Shown one piece after another: positions 12,376 through 22,367 of a stretch of 64,000 bases of DNA. Made by a program: the position numbers and the translations under genes. This stretch comes from Homoserinibacter gongjuensis. GTDB taxonomy: Bacteria; Actinomycetota; Actinomycetes; Actinomycetales; Microbacteriaceae. The notes under the pieces are model-generated. The model did not search any database. It worked only from the letters and a program-made list of their open reading frames with translations, and was not told the origin of the DNA. The stretch lies in contig NZ_BSVA01000001.1 in NCBI RefSeq assembly GCF_030161875.1, forward strand, positions 620,001-684,000. The letters are read 5' to 3'. How positions within the stretch are numbered: the stretch's first letter is position 1; each line of letters opens with the position of its first letter.

Positions 12376-13550
12376 TCAGACGGTAGTCCAGACGCTCTGC
12401 GCGGCGGCGCTGCGCTCGACGGCGTCGAGCACACGCTGCACGTGCAGTCCGTCGGCGAACGACGGCGTGGGCTGGTGCCCCTCGGCGATCGCGGTGACGA
12501 AGTCGACCACCTGGTGCGAGAAGCCGTGCTCGTAACCGAGCATGTGGCCTGCGGGCCACCAGGCGGAGACGTACGGATGCGAGGGCTCGGTCACGAGGAT
12601 CCGCGTGAAGCCCTGGCGGTCATCCGGCGCGGTGCGGTCGTAGAACTCGAGGGTGTTGAGGTCTTCCAGATCGAAGGCGATCGCCCCCTCGGTGCCCGAC
12701 ACCTCGACCCGCAGCGCGTTCTTGCGGCCGGTGGCGAACCGGGTCGCCTCGAAGCTGCCGAGCACACCCGAATCGAAGCGGCCCGTGAACATCGCGACGT
12801 CGTCGACGGTGACCTCGCCGGTGCCCGAGCCGGCGGCTCCCCGAGGCTCGCGACCTCACCGGGTGAGGTGTCGGCGGGCAGCGGGCGCTCCTTCACGATC
12901 GTCTCGAGCGTGCCCGAGACCGATTCGAGCCGCTGACCGGTGATGAACTGCGCGAGGTCGATGGCGTGCGCTCCGATGTCGCCGAGGGCGCCCGAGCCCG
13001 CGAGCTCCTTGCGCAGGCGCCAGGCGAGCGGAACCTGCGGGTCGACGAGCCAATCCTGGCGGTAGCTCGCCCGCACCTGGGTGACCCGACCGATGCGGCC
13101 CTCCGCCACGAGCTGACGGGCGAAGGTGGTCGCCGGCACCCGGCGGTAGGTGAAGCCGACCATCGCGAAGACGCCGCGTTCCGCGGCACGCGCCGCGGCA
13201 TCCGCCATCGCCTCCGCCTCCGCGACCGTGTTGGCGAGCGGCTTCTCGCAGAGCACGTGCTTGCCCGCCTCGAGCGCCGCGATGGCGATCTCGGCGTGCG
13301 AGCTGCCCGGGGTGACGATGTCGACCAGATCGATGTCGTCGCGCTCGAGCGTCGAGCGCCAGTCGGTGGCGCTCTCCTCCCAGCCCCACTTGGCGGCGGC
13401 GGCTGCCACGGCATCCGCGTTCCGCCCTACGACGAGCGCCATCTGCGGATCGGCGGGCAGGTCGAAGAAGCGGGGCGCCACGCGCCACCCCTGTGAATGG
13501 GCGGCACCCATGAACCCGTAGCCGATCATGGCCACGCGCATCGACGGCAT
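12376..13550 (-). CDS. Gfo/Idh/MocA family oxidoreductase (one frame break)
   Basis: NAD(P)-dependent sugar or cyclitol dehydrogenase, about 391 residues when restored. The Rossmann motif is [13 protein letters not shown] (about 10-22) and the catalytic signature is CEKPLANT (lysine in EKP). The C-terminal half has the substrate-binding sheet typical of the family. The frame breaks at the C run 12839-12842; adding one base gives ...[19 protein letters not shown] and joins the halves. Second gene of a minus-strand operon between the binding protein and the isomerase. Related enzymes oxidise inositol or 1,5-anhydro sugars. Confidence 0.85.
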
Positions 13551-13584
13551 AAGTCTCTCCTGTCGGAACGTGTGTGGAAGGCGA

Positions 13585-13616
13585 GCCGGGCGCCCGCGCG
13601 AACGCGGACGCCCGGC
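13585..13616 (-). other. Hairpin after the solute-binding protein gene
   Basis: Arms GCCGGGCG (13585-13592) and CGCCCGGC (13609-13616), with a further CGCG/CGCG pairing in the loop, lie 8 bp past the binding-protein stop and before the Gfo/Idh gene. Same position as hairpins after the other binding-protein genes in this window. Confidence 0.5.
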
Positions 13617-13623
13617 GGGTGCG

Positions 13624-14658
13624 TCAGGACGTGAACGCCGTCGGCAGGTACTGGTCGACGTTGTCCTTCGTGACGACCGGTGCGTAGAGCACGATCCGGT
13701 TCGGCACGTCGACCTCGACGAGGTCGCCGAGCGCCTTGTTCTGCACGAGCAGACGGGCCAGGCGGATGCCGTCGGCAGCCTGCGTCGACGGGTAGATGAT
13801 CGTCGCCTTGAGCACGCCGTCGTCGGCCTTGATGGCCTCCATGGCGTTCTTCGAGCCGGCGCCGCCGACCATCACCATCTCGCTGCGTCCCGCGGCGTCG
13901 AGGGCCGCGAGCACGCCGACACCCTGGTCGTCGTCGTGGTTCCACAGCGCGTCGATCTTGGGCGCGGCGGCGAGCAGCTGGGATGCTGCCGCCTCCCCGC
14001 CTGCCACCGTGAAGTCGGCCGCCACACGGTTGTTCACCTCGAGCCCGCAGTCCTCGAGCGCGTCGGCGAAGCCGCGCGACCGGTCCTGCGTGAGCGGCAG
14101 CGAGTCGATGCCGGCGATCTCGGCGACGACCGCGTCGGTGCCGCCGAACTCCTCGCAGATGTAGGTGCCGGCCGAGACGCCCATGCCGTAGTTGTCACCG
14201 AGCACGGTGACGCGCGCGGCGAACGGGCTCGAGAACTCGCGGTCGACGTTGACGACCGGGATGCCGGCCTCCATCGCCTTGATCGCGGCGCCGGTGAGGG
14301 CCGCCCCGTCGGTCGGCAGCAGCACGATCGCGTCGACCTTGTCGTTGATGAAGGTCTCGATCTGACTGATCTGCAGGTTGGCGTCGTTGGTGCCCTCGGC
14401 GACCTTCAGTTCGATGTCGTCGTACTTGGCGGCCTCGGCGAGCGCGGCCGAGTTGATCGCGCCGAGCCATCCGTGGTCGGCCGCGGGGCCCGAGAAGCCG
14501 ATGACGACCTTGTCGCCGCTGGCCTCGTTGTCGGTGTTGTTGGTGGGCTGGCTCGACGTGCCTGTGTCGCCCGCGGTGCAGCCGGTGATGAGTCCGGTGA
14601 CCGCGAGGGCGGCGCCTGCCGCGATGACGACGTGCCGCCTCGTGCGGGATGCGCGCAT
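13624..14658 (-). CDS. Ribose/galactose-type sugar-binding lipoprotein (pentose-class ABC transporter)
   Basis: 344 residues from ATG 14658 ([15 protein letters not shown]), which has GGAGG five bases upstream; longer starts are possible but have no matching ribosome site. The lipobox is GLITGC. The mature part has the RbsB-type fold: [19 protein letters not shown], then [16 protein letters not shown] and [11 protein letters not shown]. It is divergent from the ATPase and permease genes (14814-17367), which together form a complete CUT2-type importer. Ligand probably a monosaccharide or cyclitol processed by the Gfo/Idh and isomerase genes. Confidence 0.87.
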   Translation of the reverse strand: MRASRTRRHVVIAAGAALAVTGLITGCTAGDTGTSSQPTNNTDNEASGDKVVIGFSGPAADHGWLGAINSAALAEAAKYDDIELKVAEGTNDANLQISQIETFINDKVDAIVLLPTDGAALTGAAIKAMEAGIPVVNVDREFSSPFAARVTVLGDNYGMGVSAGTYICEEFGGTDAVVAEIAGIDSLPLTQDRSRGFADALEDCGLEVNNRVAADFTVAGGEAAASQLLAAAPKIDALWNHDDDQGVGVLAALDAAGRSEMVMVGGAGSKNAMEAIKADDGVLKATIIYPSTQAADGIRLARLLVQNKALGDLVEVDVPNRIVLYAPVVTKDNVDQYLPTAFTS

Positions 14659-14813
14659 AGGTTCCTCCATAGCTCGGTGAGTGCTGTGTGCCACGGAGAC
14701 CTGCGCCGCGCGACGCGGAGCTGGATGGGTGTCCCCGTTGACGTGGGTCACGCTAGCAGAAACGTCGCGAAGGGTCCTAACTTTTTCTGTCGCTCGACAT
14801 AAGCCCCAATGCT

Positions 14814-16346
14814 ATGGTGCATCCCATGGTCAAAGGCGATTCTTCGACGTCATTACTGTCGATGCGCGGGATCACCAAGTCCTTCGCGGGCGTTCACGCC
14901 CTCAAGGGCGTCGATCTCGAGGTGCACGCGGGCGAGGTGCACTGCGTGCTCGGGCAGAACGGTGCCGGCAAGTCGACGCTCATCAAGATCCTCTCGGGCG
15001 CCTATCAGCCCGACGACGGCGAGCTCGTGTGGCAGGGCGAGACGGTGACGATTCCCGGCCCCGTCGCCGCCCTCGACATGGGCATCGCCACGATGTACCA
15101 GGAGCTCGACGTCGTCGACGGCCTCAGCATCGCCGAGAACATCTTCCTCGGCCACGAACTCTCCACCGCCGGGGTGTTGCATCGCGGCGTCGCCGCCAAG
15201 CGCACCCGCGAGTTGCTCACGCGTCTCGGTCACGGCGATCTCAACCCGCACACCGAGGTCGAGTCGCTCTCGGCCGCCGGCAAGCAGATCGTGAGCATGG
15301 CGCGCGCGCTCTCGCGCGACGCGAAGCTCATCATCATGGACGAGCCGAGCGCCGTGCTCGACTCCGAAGAGGTCAAGAACCTGTTCCGCGTCGTCGAGGA
15401 GCTCACCGCCCAGGGCATCGCGATCATCTACATCTCGCATCGCCTGGAAGAGATCCGCCAGATCGGCGACCGCATCACCGTCATCAAAGACGGAGCGAGC
15501 ATGGCATCCGGCCTTCAGGTGGCCGACACCCCCACGACGAAGCTCATCACCCTCATGACCGGGCGCGAGATCGAGAACGTCTTTCCGCCGCGTCGGCCGG
15601 TGGCGCCGGATGCCGCGGTCGCGCTCGAGGTCGAGGGCCTGACCCTGCGCGGTGTGTTCGCCGACATCGACTTCACGGTGCGTTCCGGCGAGGTCGTCGG
15701 ACTCGCGGGCCTCGTGGGCTCCGGGCGATCGGAGATCGTCGAGACCGTCTACGGCGCACGCAAGGCGACGAGCGGAACGGTCACCGTGCGGGGTGCCCAG
15801 CTGCGCCGCGGATCGGTGCGCCACGCCGTCGCGGCGGGCGTCGGCCTCTCGCCCGAAGAGCGCAAGAGCCAGGGGCTGCTTCTCGACGAGCCCGTCTTCA
15901 AGAACGTCACCCTCGCGAGCTTCGCCCGCTTCGCGAAGGCCTCCATGCTCGACGAGCGCCGCGAGCGTGCGGTCGCACGCGAGCAGATCGACGCCCTCGA
16001 GCTGCGGCCCGCCGACCCCGATCGCGAGACCCGCACCCTGTCCGGAGGCAACCAGCAGAAGATCCTGCTGGCGCGCTGGCTCGTCGAGGGCAGCAGGGTG
16101 CTGCTGCTGGACGAACCGACCCGGGGTGTCGACGTCGGCGCCCGCAGCGAGATCTACAACCTCATCCGACAGCTCGCCGATGCGGGCACGGCGATCGTGG
16201 TCGTCTCGAGCGAGATCGAAGAGGTGCTCGGGCTGTCCGACCGCGTTCTCGTGATCGCCGAGGGCCAGCTGTTGACCACCGTCGACGCCGACCAGATCGA
16301 CGAGCACGGCGTGCTCGACCTCGTCATGAAAGGAACCGCCGCGTGA
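14814..16346 (+). CDS. Sugar ABC transporter ATP-binding protein, RbsA/MglA type
   Basis: 510 residues with two ATPase halves, as in CUT2 importers. The first half has Walker A GQNGAGKST, signature LSAAGKQ (Ala in place of the usual Gly) and Walker B LIIMDEPS; the second has a degenerate P-loop GLVGSGRS, signature LSGGNQQK and VLLLDEPT. An alternative start at ATG 14826 (MVKGDSS) lies 7 bp after a TATGGT that could be a -10 box, which would make the transcript leaderless; no ribosome site precedes either start. The permease gene follows with a GTGA overlap. Confidence 0.9.
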   Translation: MVHPMVKGDSSTSLLSMRGITKSFAGVHALKGVDLEVHAGEVHCVLGQNGAGKSTLIKILSGAYQPDDGELVWQGETVTIPGPVAALDMGIATMYQELDVVDGLSIAENIFLGHELSTAGVLHRGVAAKRTRELLTRLGHGDLNPHTEVESLSAAGKQIVSMARALSRDAKLIIMDEPSAVLDSEEVKNLFRVVEELTAQGIAIIYISHRLEEIRQIGDRITVIKDGASMASGLQVADTPTTKLITLMTGREIENVFPPRRPVAPDAAVALEVEGLTLRGVFADIDFTVRSGEVVGLAGLVGSGRSEIVETVYGARKATSGTVTVRGAQLRRGSVRHAVAAGVGLSPEERKSQGLLLDEPVFKNVTLASFARFAKASMLDERRERAVAREQIDALELRPADPDRETRTLSGGNQQKILLARWLVEGSRVLLLDEPTRGVDVGARSEIYNLIRQLADAGTAIVVVSSEIEEVLGLSDRVLVIAEGQLLTTVDADQIDEHGVLDLVMKGTAA

Positions 16347-17367
16347 GCGTCACGACCACGACCCCCGAGTCCCCCGCGCCCGGCGAGCACCGCCCGAGCG
16401 CCATCCGCCGCGCCCTCAGCGGGTCGGCGGGTCGCAACCTCGGGCTCGTCATCGCCCTCATCCTCATCGTGCTGGTCGGGTGGATCACCGCCCAGGAGCG
16501 CTTCATAAGTCTCGACAACTTCGAGACGATCGTGCGCTACGGCTCGATCCTCGGCGTCGTCGCGATCGGCACGACCTTCGTCATCACCGCGGGCGGCATC
16601 GACCTCTCGGTCGGTTCGGTCATGGGGCTCGCGAGTGTCGTCGCATCGCTCTCCTGGGTGCAGAACGCCGCGAGCCAGTCGACGTGGCTGCTCATGGTCG
16701 TGGTCGCCATCGGGGTCGGCGGCCTCGCGGGGCTCGTCAACGGTCTCGTGATCGCCTACGGGAAGGTGGTGCCGTTCATCGCGACGCTCGCGATGCTCGT
16801 GGCCGCCCGCGGGCTCGCCGAGATCTTCGCGAACAAGCAGACCCAGGTGGTGAACGTCACCGGATTCCTAAGCTTCTTCCGCGGCGACCTGCTCGGCATC
16901 TCGCTGCTGATCTGGATCTTCGTGCTCGCCGCGGTGGTGGGCTGGTTCCTGCTGGCGCGCACCACCTACGGCCGCCGCACGATCGCCATCGGAGGCAACT
17001 TCGAAGCGGCACGCCTCGCCGGCCTGAACGTCAAGCGCCACACGGTGTCGCTCTACGTGCTGGGGGCATCGCGGCCGGTATCGCGGGCGTCATGATCCTC
17101 GCGCGCACGACGGCCGGTTCCTCGACGCACGGAACGCTCTACGAACTGGATGCGATCGCCGCGGTGGTCGTGGGCGGCACCCTGCTGATCGGTGGACGCG
17201 GCACGATCGTCGGCACCGTGCTCGGCGTGCTCATCTTCTCGACGCTCACCAACGTCTTCACCCAGAACAACCTCAACATCTCGGTGCAGTCGGTGATCAA
17301 GGGCGCCATCATCGTGATCGCGGTGCTGCTGCAGCAGCGCTTCGCCTCGCGCTCCAGTTCGGGTTGA
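16343..17367 (+). CDS. Sugar ABC transporter permease, RbsC type (one frame break)
   Basis: Begins at GTG 16343, overlapping the ATPase stop as GTGA. About 341 residues when restored, with 8-10 hydrophobic segments and the family motif ITAGGIDLSVGSVMGLA. The frame breaks at the G run 17062-17066: LYVLG must continue as GIAAGIAGVMILART, which needs one added G. It completes the importer with the ATPase and the divergent binding protein. The next gene is convergent and 21 bp away. Confidence 0.86.
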
Positions 17368-17388
17368 CGGTGGCGCTCGGCCGTGGGC

Positions 17389-18346
17389 TCAGCGCCAGCT
17401 GAGCCAGGCGGCCGGGTTGTCGACGAGGACCGCGTTCAGCGCGTCGGCGCCGATGCGCTCGGCCATGCGGGGAACGAATCGCTCACCCAGATAGGCGAGC
17501 CCGGGGATGCCCCCGTAGGCCGCGTAGCGACTGGCGCGCGCGACATCCGCGCCCAGCAGGATCCGATCGCCCCTGCCCGCGGCGACGACCGCGGCGCAGC
17601 TGTCGATGAGGGCGCTGTCGGGCCAGTCCTTGAAGCGGCCAGCACCGTCGTAGCCGAGGTAGGCGCCACGCTCGGCGATCGCGGCATGCAGGCCGGGGTC
17701 GGGGGTTCGATCGGCATGGGCGATCGCGACGCGCTGCGCGGCCACGCCCTCGGCGTCGAGCAGATCGAGCACCTCGTCGACGGCCGAGCAGCGCTCGGTG
17801 TGCACCATGACGGGTGCCCCCGTCGCCCGGTGCGCTTCGGCGACGGCCTCGAGGGTCGTGCGTTCGGCGGGAGTGATGCGCCAATAATCGATGCCGGCCT
17901 TGAGCACCCCGGCGCGCACCGGCGCGCCATCCGGTCCGATGGCGCGGGGGCCGTCGACATCACGATCGTCGGCGGGCATCCCCTCGCGCAGCTCGCGCGT
18001 GAAGCGCTCGGCCCACACCGAGGCAGTCCTCCAACACGTGCGGTTGGTCACGGTAGTGATCGTCGCGGTGGCGCCCAGCCGTGGCGACGACCGTGAGGCG
18101 AGCGGCGCGGCTCAGCCGCGCGAGCGCATCCGGTCGCCGACCGAGTCCGTGCGGGGTCGCATCCACGACCGCGGCGAAGCCCGACGCGCGCAAGCTGCGC
18201 GCCTCCTCGGTCGACGCGGTCTCATCCACGAGCTCATCGCCCGGCAGCAGGGGGCTCACCTGGAAGAAGTGCTCGTGGTAGTTCGTCGCACCGAGGGCGT
18301 CGACGGCGAGATCGCCCCCGACGGTTCGGACGAACCCGCCCGTCAC
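17389..18346 (-). CDS. Phosphotriesterase-family metal-dependent hydrolase (one frame break)
   Basis: Amidohydrolase-superfamily barrel of the PTE/Php type, about 319 residues when restored. Metal-site pieces are present in order: HEH in YHEHFF near the N-terminus, the candidate carboxylated lysine in GVLKAGIDY, His in VMVHTE, His in VAIAHAD and Asp in LLGADVA. Many relatives in sugar-acid operons are lactonases, not phosphotriesterases. The two frames meet between about 18015 and 18045 with a net two-base loss; I cannot pin the exact spot. The ATG overlaps the stop of the upstream AroE-like gene (ATGA), so it is translationally coupled in the island. Confidence 0.78.
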
Positions 18347-19269
18347 CGAACCTCGCCCGCCCGTACCGCGAGACGCTCGAAGAGCTCAGGGGTGAGTTCG
18401 ATGTCGAAGACCTGCGCGACGACCTGCCCCCATCCGTGCAGGAAGTACACCCAGCCGTCCTCGACGATGAGCTCGCGAGCCTCCTGCTGCGCCCGCGCCT
18501 GGTGGAGGAACTCGAGCGTGCCGCGGTAGTTGAACTCCCATACGGCGGCCTTCCGCGGAAAGGCGACATCGTCGCTCAGCGGCGAGCCGGGGCGGTCCTT
18601 GCCCATGCCGGTGGCGTTCGCCACGAGCACACCCTCGCCGCCCGCCTCCACCAGCCGGTCGGCCGAGCCCGCGAGGTCGTCGCCATCGAGCAGCTCGTAA
18701 CGGAACAGGCCGCGGTCGAGGCCGCCGCGTTCGTGCACCTCGCGCAGGTGGTCGAGACTCGCCTGCCGCCGGGCGGCGACCGTCACGAAGGCCGGGCGGT
18801 CGGCACGGTGCGCGAGATACCACGAGAGCGCGGTGCCGGAGCCGCCGGCGCCGAGGCAGACGACTCCGGCCTGCGTGCGGGCGAAGTAGTCGTCGGGCAG
18901 GAACGACTCGAGGGCAGCCCCGACCGTGATCGGGTCCTTGGCTGCGCCGTGGATGCTGCCGTCCCGCTTGTACACCGAGGAGATCTCGCCGCACGCCTCG
19001 GCGAACTCGTCGACGCTCGCGAACAGGTCGCGCGCCGCCTCGAAGACCCGCACCTTATGGGTCGTCACGAGCGCTCCGGCCTGGCCGGGGTCGTCGCGGA
19101 TCTCCTCCACGACCTCGCGGTAGCGCTCGTCGGGGGCACCGAGGGCGACGTCGAAGCCCTTCAGCTCACGGCTGTCGAGTCCGAGCTCGTCGGCCCAGGC
19201 CGGGAACACCCGGTTGATCGAGGAGTTCGCGGTGTCGACGCCGACGAATCCCATGCGTCCGCGCGTCAC
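18343..19269 (-). CDS. Shikimate dehydrogenase-like (AroE-fold) oxidoreductase
   Basis: 308 residues starting at GTG 19269, chosen because AAGGAGG lies 7 bases upstream and the start overlaps the aldolase stop; ATG 19254 is the alternative. The N-terminal domain has FVGVDTANSS and the catalytic-lysine segment LVTTHKVRVF; the NADP domain has CLGAGGSGTALSWYL. The usual NTDG segment is replaced by AKDPITVG, so the substrate is unlikely to be shikimate. It sits inside a sugar catabolic operon, not with aromatic biosynthesis genes, which points to a catabolic polyol, quinate-like or sugar-acid dehydrogenase. Confidence 0.75.
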   Translation of the reverse strand: MTRGRMGFVGVDTANSSINRVFPAWADELGLDSRELKGFDVALGAPDERYREVVEEIRDDPGQAGALVTTHKVRVFEAARDLFASVDEFAEACGEISSVYKRDGSIHGAAKDPITVGAALESFLPDDYFARTQAGVVCLGAGGSGTALSWYLAHRADRPAFVTVAARRQASLDHLREVHERGGLDRGLFRYELLDGDDLAGSADRLVEAGGEGVLVANATGMGKDRPGSPLSDDVAFPRKAAVWEFNYRGTLEFLHQARAQQEARELIVEDGWVYFLHGWGQVVAQVFDIELTPELFERLAVRAGEVR

Positions 19270-19919
19270 GCCCCGGCCTCCTTCCGCGCCTGCTCGAGCG
19301 CCTCGGTGAACTGCTGCGCGCGGCGCCGCGTCGACGAGAAGTCCTCCGCGGCCAGATCGGCTGACGACACGAGCTCCCCGCCGACCCCCACGGCGATCGC
19401 GCCGGCCGCGAGCCACTCGGCCACGTTTCCAGCGCTCACACCCCCGGTGGGCATGAGCGGCACGTCGGGGAACGGGCCGCGAAGGGCACGCAGATAGGAC
19501 GGGCCGCCGAGACTCGCCGGGAACACCTTGACGACATCCATGCCCGCCCCGCGCACCGCCATCACCTCCGACGGGGTGAGGGCCCCGGCCATCGTCGTGA
19601 GGCCCGTGGCCCGCATCGCCGCACCGAGGTCGGGAGCGAAACCGGGCGACACCAGGAACACCGCGCCCGCATCCGCGGCCCGCTGCACGTCATCCGGAGT
19701 GGTCAGGGTGCCCGCGCCCAACAGGATGTCGCTGCCGAAGTCACGTGCGAGGTCGGCGATGAGCGTCGCGGCGTCGGGCACCGTGAAGGTCACCTCGATG
19801 CCGCGTACCCCTCCCGCGATGACCGCATCGATGGCGCGACGTGCGAGAGCGGCGGACGGCGCGCGGACCACGGCGATCACGCCGGTCTCACGCACCACGG
19901 TCAGGTCGTGTGCGTTCAT
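19266..19919 (-). CDS. KDPG/KHG-type aldolase (Eda family)
   Basis: 217 residues of the class I aldolase that cleaves 2-keto-3-deoxy sugar acids (or their 6-phosphates) to pyruvate plus an aldehyde. The Schiff-base lysine is in DVVKVFPAS (about 125-133), the general base Glu in RGIEVTF, and the phosphate-binding TGGVS follows. Start at ATG 19919. The protein is intact. No dehydratase that would make its keto-deoxy substrate is seen in the window. Flanked by a hydroxyacid dehydrogenase (11 bp upstream) and the AroE-like gene (overlapping). Confidence 0.88.
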   Translation of the reverse strand: MNAHDLTVVRETGVIAVVRAPSAALARRAIDAVIAGGVRGIEVTFTVPDAATLIADLARDFGSDILLGAGTLTTPDDVQRAADAGAVFLVSPGFAPDLGAAMRATGLTTMAGALTPSEVMAVRGAGMDVVKVFPASLGGPSYLRALRGPFPDVPLMPTGGVSAGNVAEWLAAGAIAVGVGGELVSSADLAAEDFSSTRRRAQQFTEALEQARKEAGA

Positions 19920-19930
19920 GATTCCTTACT

Positions 19931-20874
19931 TCAAGCGGTGACGAGGTGCACGGGTTCGCGCCCGGCGACGACGTCGAGCACGGCGTCGACGCTCAACCGG
20001 GTCATCATGTCGATGGCCTGCACGGTCTGGGCGCCGAGGTGCGGGGTGAATGTGGTGAGCTCGCGGAGATCGTCGGCGAGCAGCGGGCTCTCACCGCCCG
20101 CGGACTCGGTGGACAGGGTGTCTGCCGCGTAGGCGGCAAGACGTCCGGCGCGCAGCGCGTCGGCGACGGCGACCTCGTCCACGAGGTCGGCGCGTGCGGT
20201 GTTCACGAGCACGAGCCCCTCGACTCGCGCGAGCCAGTGCGCATCGATGAGGGTCTCGCCGCCGGGCGAGTGCAGCGAGACCACGTCGAGACCCGCGAGC
20301 TCGGCGAGCGAGTCCACACGCGTGACGTCCTCCACGACGCCGGGCGGAAGCCACGGGTCGAAGACGTGCACGCTCGCCCCGAGGGCCCGCACGCGGCGTG
20401 CGAACCCGCGGCCGATGCGACCGTATCCGATCACGCCGACCCGCCTGCCGTCGATGCCCATGCCGCGGATCGCCGACCAGTCACCACGGCGAAGCGCGGC
20501 GTCGCCGCGGGCGATCCGGCGCAGCCCGAGCAGCGCGAGCGTGAGGGCGAGTTCCGCCACCGACTCGGAGTTCGCGGCGGGGGTGTTCGCGACCAGGATG
20601 CCCCGACGCGTGGCTGCCGCGAGGTCGACGGCATCCACCCCGACGCCGTAGCGGGCGACGATCCGCAGCCGGGGGCGAGACCGAGGTGATCGTCCGTGAC
20701 CGGGCCGGTTCCCGCGATCCAGGCGTCGACCTGCGGAAGCACCTCCGCGAGCTCGTCGAGGGAGTGGGAGGGCGGCGCGGTGATGACCTCCAGACCCGCC
20801 TCGGCCAAGCGCGCGCGACCGTCGTGGCCACCGGACGAGAATGAGCGGCTCGTCACGAGCACCGCACCACTCAT
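19931..20874 (-). CDS. D-isomer-specific 2-hydroxyacid dehydrogenase (one frame break)
   Basis: NAD-dependent dehydrogenase of the phosphoglycerate/hydroxypyruvate reductase type, about 314 residues when restored. The NAD motif is GVIGYGRIGRGFA, the catalytic Arg is in NTARADLVDE, and the acid His is in TPHLGAQ. The N-terminus (MSGAVLVTSRSF) is in another frame; one base added to the G run 20671-20675 joins DDHLGLAP to RLRIVARYGVGVD. The ATG at 20874 overlaps the FGGY kinase stop (ATGA). It could reduce a glyoxylate- or hydroxypyruvate-like product of the pathway. Confidence 0.84.
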
Positions 20875-22363
20875 CGGGTGCCTCCGTACCAGGGCTCGAG
20901 AGATGCATAGGCCTGCTCGAACCGCTCGGCCGCGACACGATAGGCCGCAGTGCGGCCCGCATCGGGCACGAACTCGGCCTCGACGACCGAGAGCGAGCGA
21001 GCCGCATCCACGCTCGGCACGCTGCCCAGTCCGACCGCGCCGAGCACGGCGGCACCCAGGCTGTTGGCCTCGTCGACGATGCTGCGCCGGCGCACCGGCA
21101 GCCCCCACACGTCCGCGAGCACCTGCAGCCAGACATCCGACTTGGCACCCCCGCCGACGGCGTCGACCGAGTCGATGCGGGCGCCCGAGGAGCGGAAGGC
21201 GTCGATGCAGATGCCGAGGTTGAACGCCACGCCTTCCAACACGGCACGCGTCAGGTGCTGCCGACCGTGCGAGCGGGCGAGGCCGACGAACGAGGCGCGA
21301 ACGCTCGGATTCCATCGCGGCGAACGCTCCCCCAGCAGGTGCGGCAGGAAGAAGAGCCCCTCCCCGAGGCGTCGACCGTCTCGGCCTCTGCCACGAGCCG
21401 TGCGAAGCGCTCGCTTCCCGCACCCGGTTCCAGCACGTCGGCAAGCCAGTCGAGGGCGCCCGCCCCGGTCTGCATCGTCGCGGTCGGGACGAACCGGCCC
21501 GGTACGACGTGGTTGAAGGTCATGGTGCGTCGCCGGGGGTCCAGCAGCGGCGCATCCGAGGCGAGCGAGACCCACGAGCTCGTGCCCAGGCACACGTAGG
21601 CGCCGTCCTCGGGGGCGACGATGCCGGTGCCGAGTGCGGCCATCGGTCCGTCGCCGCCTCCCACGACGACGGCGATCCCGGCGCGCAGCCCCAGCTCGGA
21701 TGCGGCATCCGGCAGCAGCGGTCCCAGCACCTCGGTCGAGGGCAGGATCTCGGGCATGAGCTCACGCGCGACACCGGCCGCGTCGAGCAGCGGTGCCGAC
21801 CAGTCGGCCGACTGCTGATCGTAGGCATTCGCTCCGGATGCGTCAGAGGCGTCCGTCGCGAGGCGTCCGGTGAGGCGACGGTTCACGTAGTCCTTGGCGA
21901 AGGCCAGGTGGCGCACCCGATGCCAGACGTCGGGCTCGTTCTCGCGCACCCACATCACCTTGGGCAGGGTGTAGGTGGCGTTCAGCGGATGCCCCGTGAT
22001 CCGGTAACCCTCCTCGGCACCGACGGTCTCGACGAGTTGCGCCGTCTGCTGCGAGCTCCGCGTGTCAGCCCAGATGATCGCGGGCCGGACGGGCTCATAG
22101 TCGGCGTCGAGGAAGATGCCGCCCATCATGTGCCCCGATACCGAGACCGCCTCGACCGCGGAGCCCGCGACCTCTGCCGACGCGAGCAGTTCGCGCGTTG
22201 CGGCGACGACCGCGGTCCACCAATCGGCGGGATCCTGCTCGACCACGCCCGCCGCGCCGTAGTGCGTCGAGTAGCTCACGGTCGTCGCCGCGACGAGCAC
22301 GCCCTCCACGGTGTGCAACGAGGCCTTGTTCCCGGTGGTTCCGAGGTCGTGCGCGATGATCAT
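20871..22363 (-). CDS. FGGY family carbohydrate kinase, xylulokinase-like (one frame break)
   Basis: Two-domain sugar kinase, about 497 residues when restored. The N-terminal phosphate segment is HDLGTTGNKASLHT, the substrate region includes IIWADTRSSQQT, the catalytic Asp lies in GGGDGPMAALG, and the C-terminal adenine site is GGGAKSDVWLQ. The frame breaks at the C run 21362-21365 (SG must be followed by EGLFFLPHLLGERSP). It lies 4 bp downstream of a permease gene. It resembles XylB, but the genuine xylA-linked xylB is at 44760, so this kinase probably acts on another ketose or polyol. Confidence 0.85.
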
Positions 22364-22367
22364 GGCG

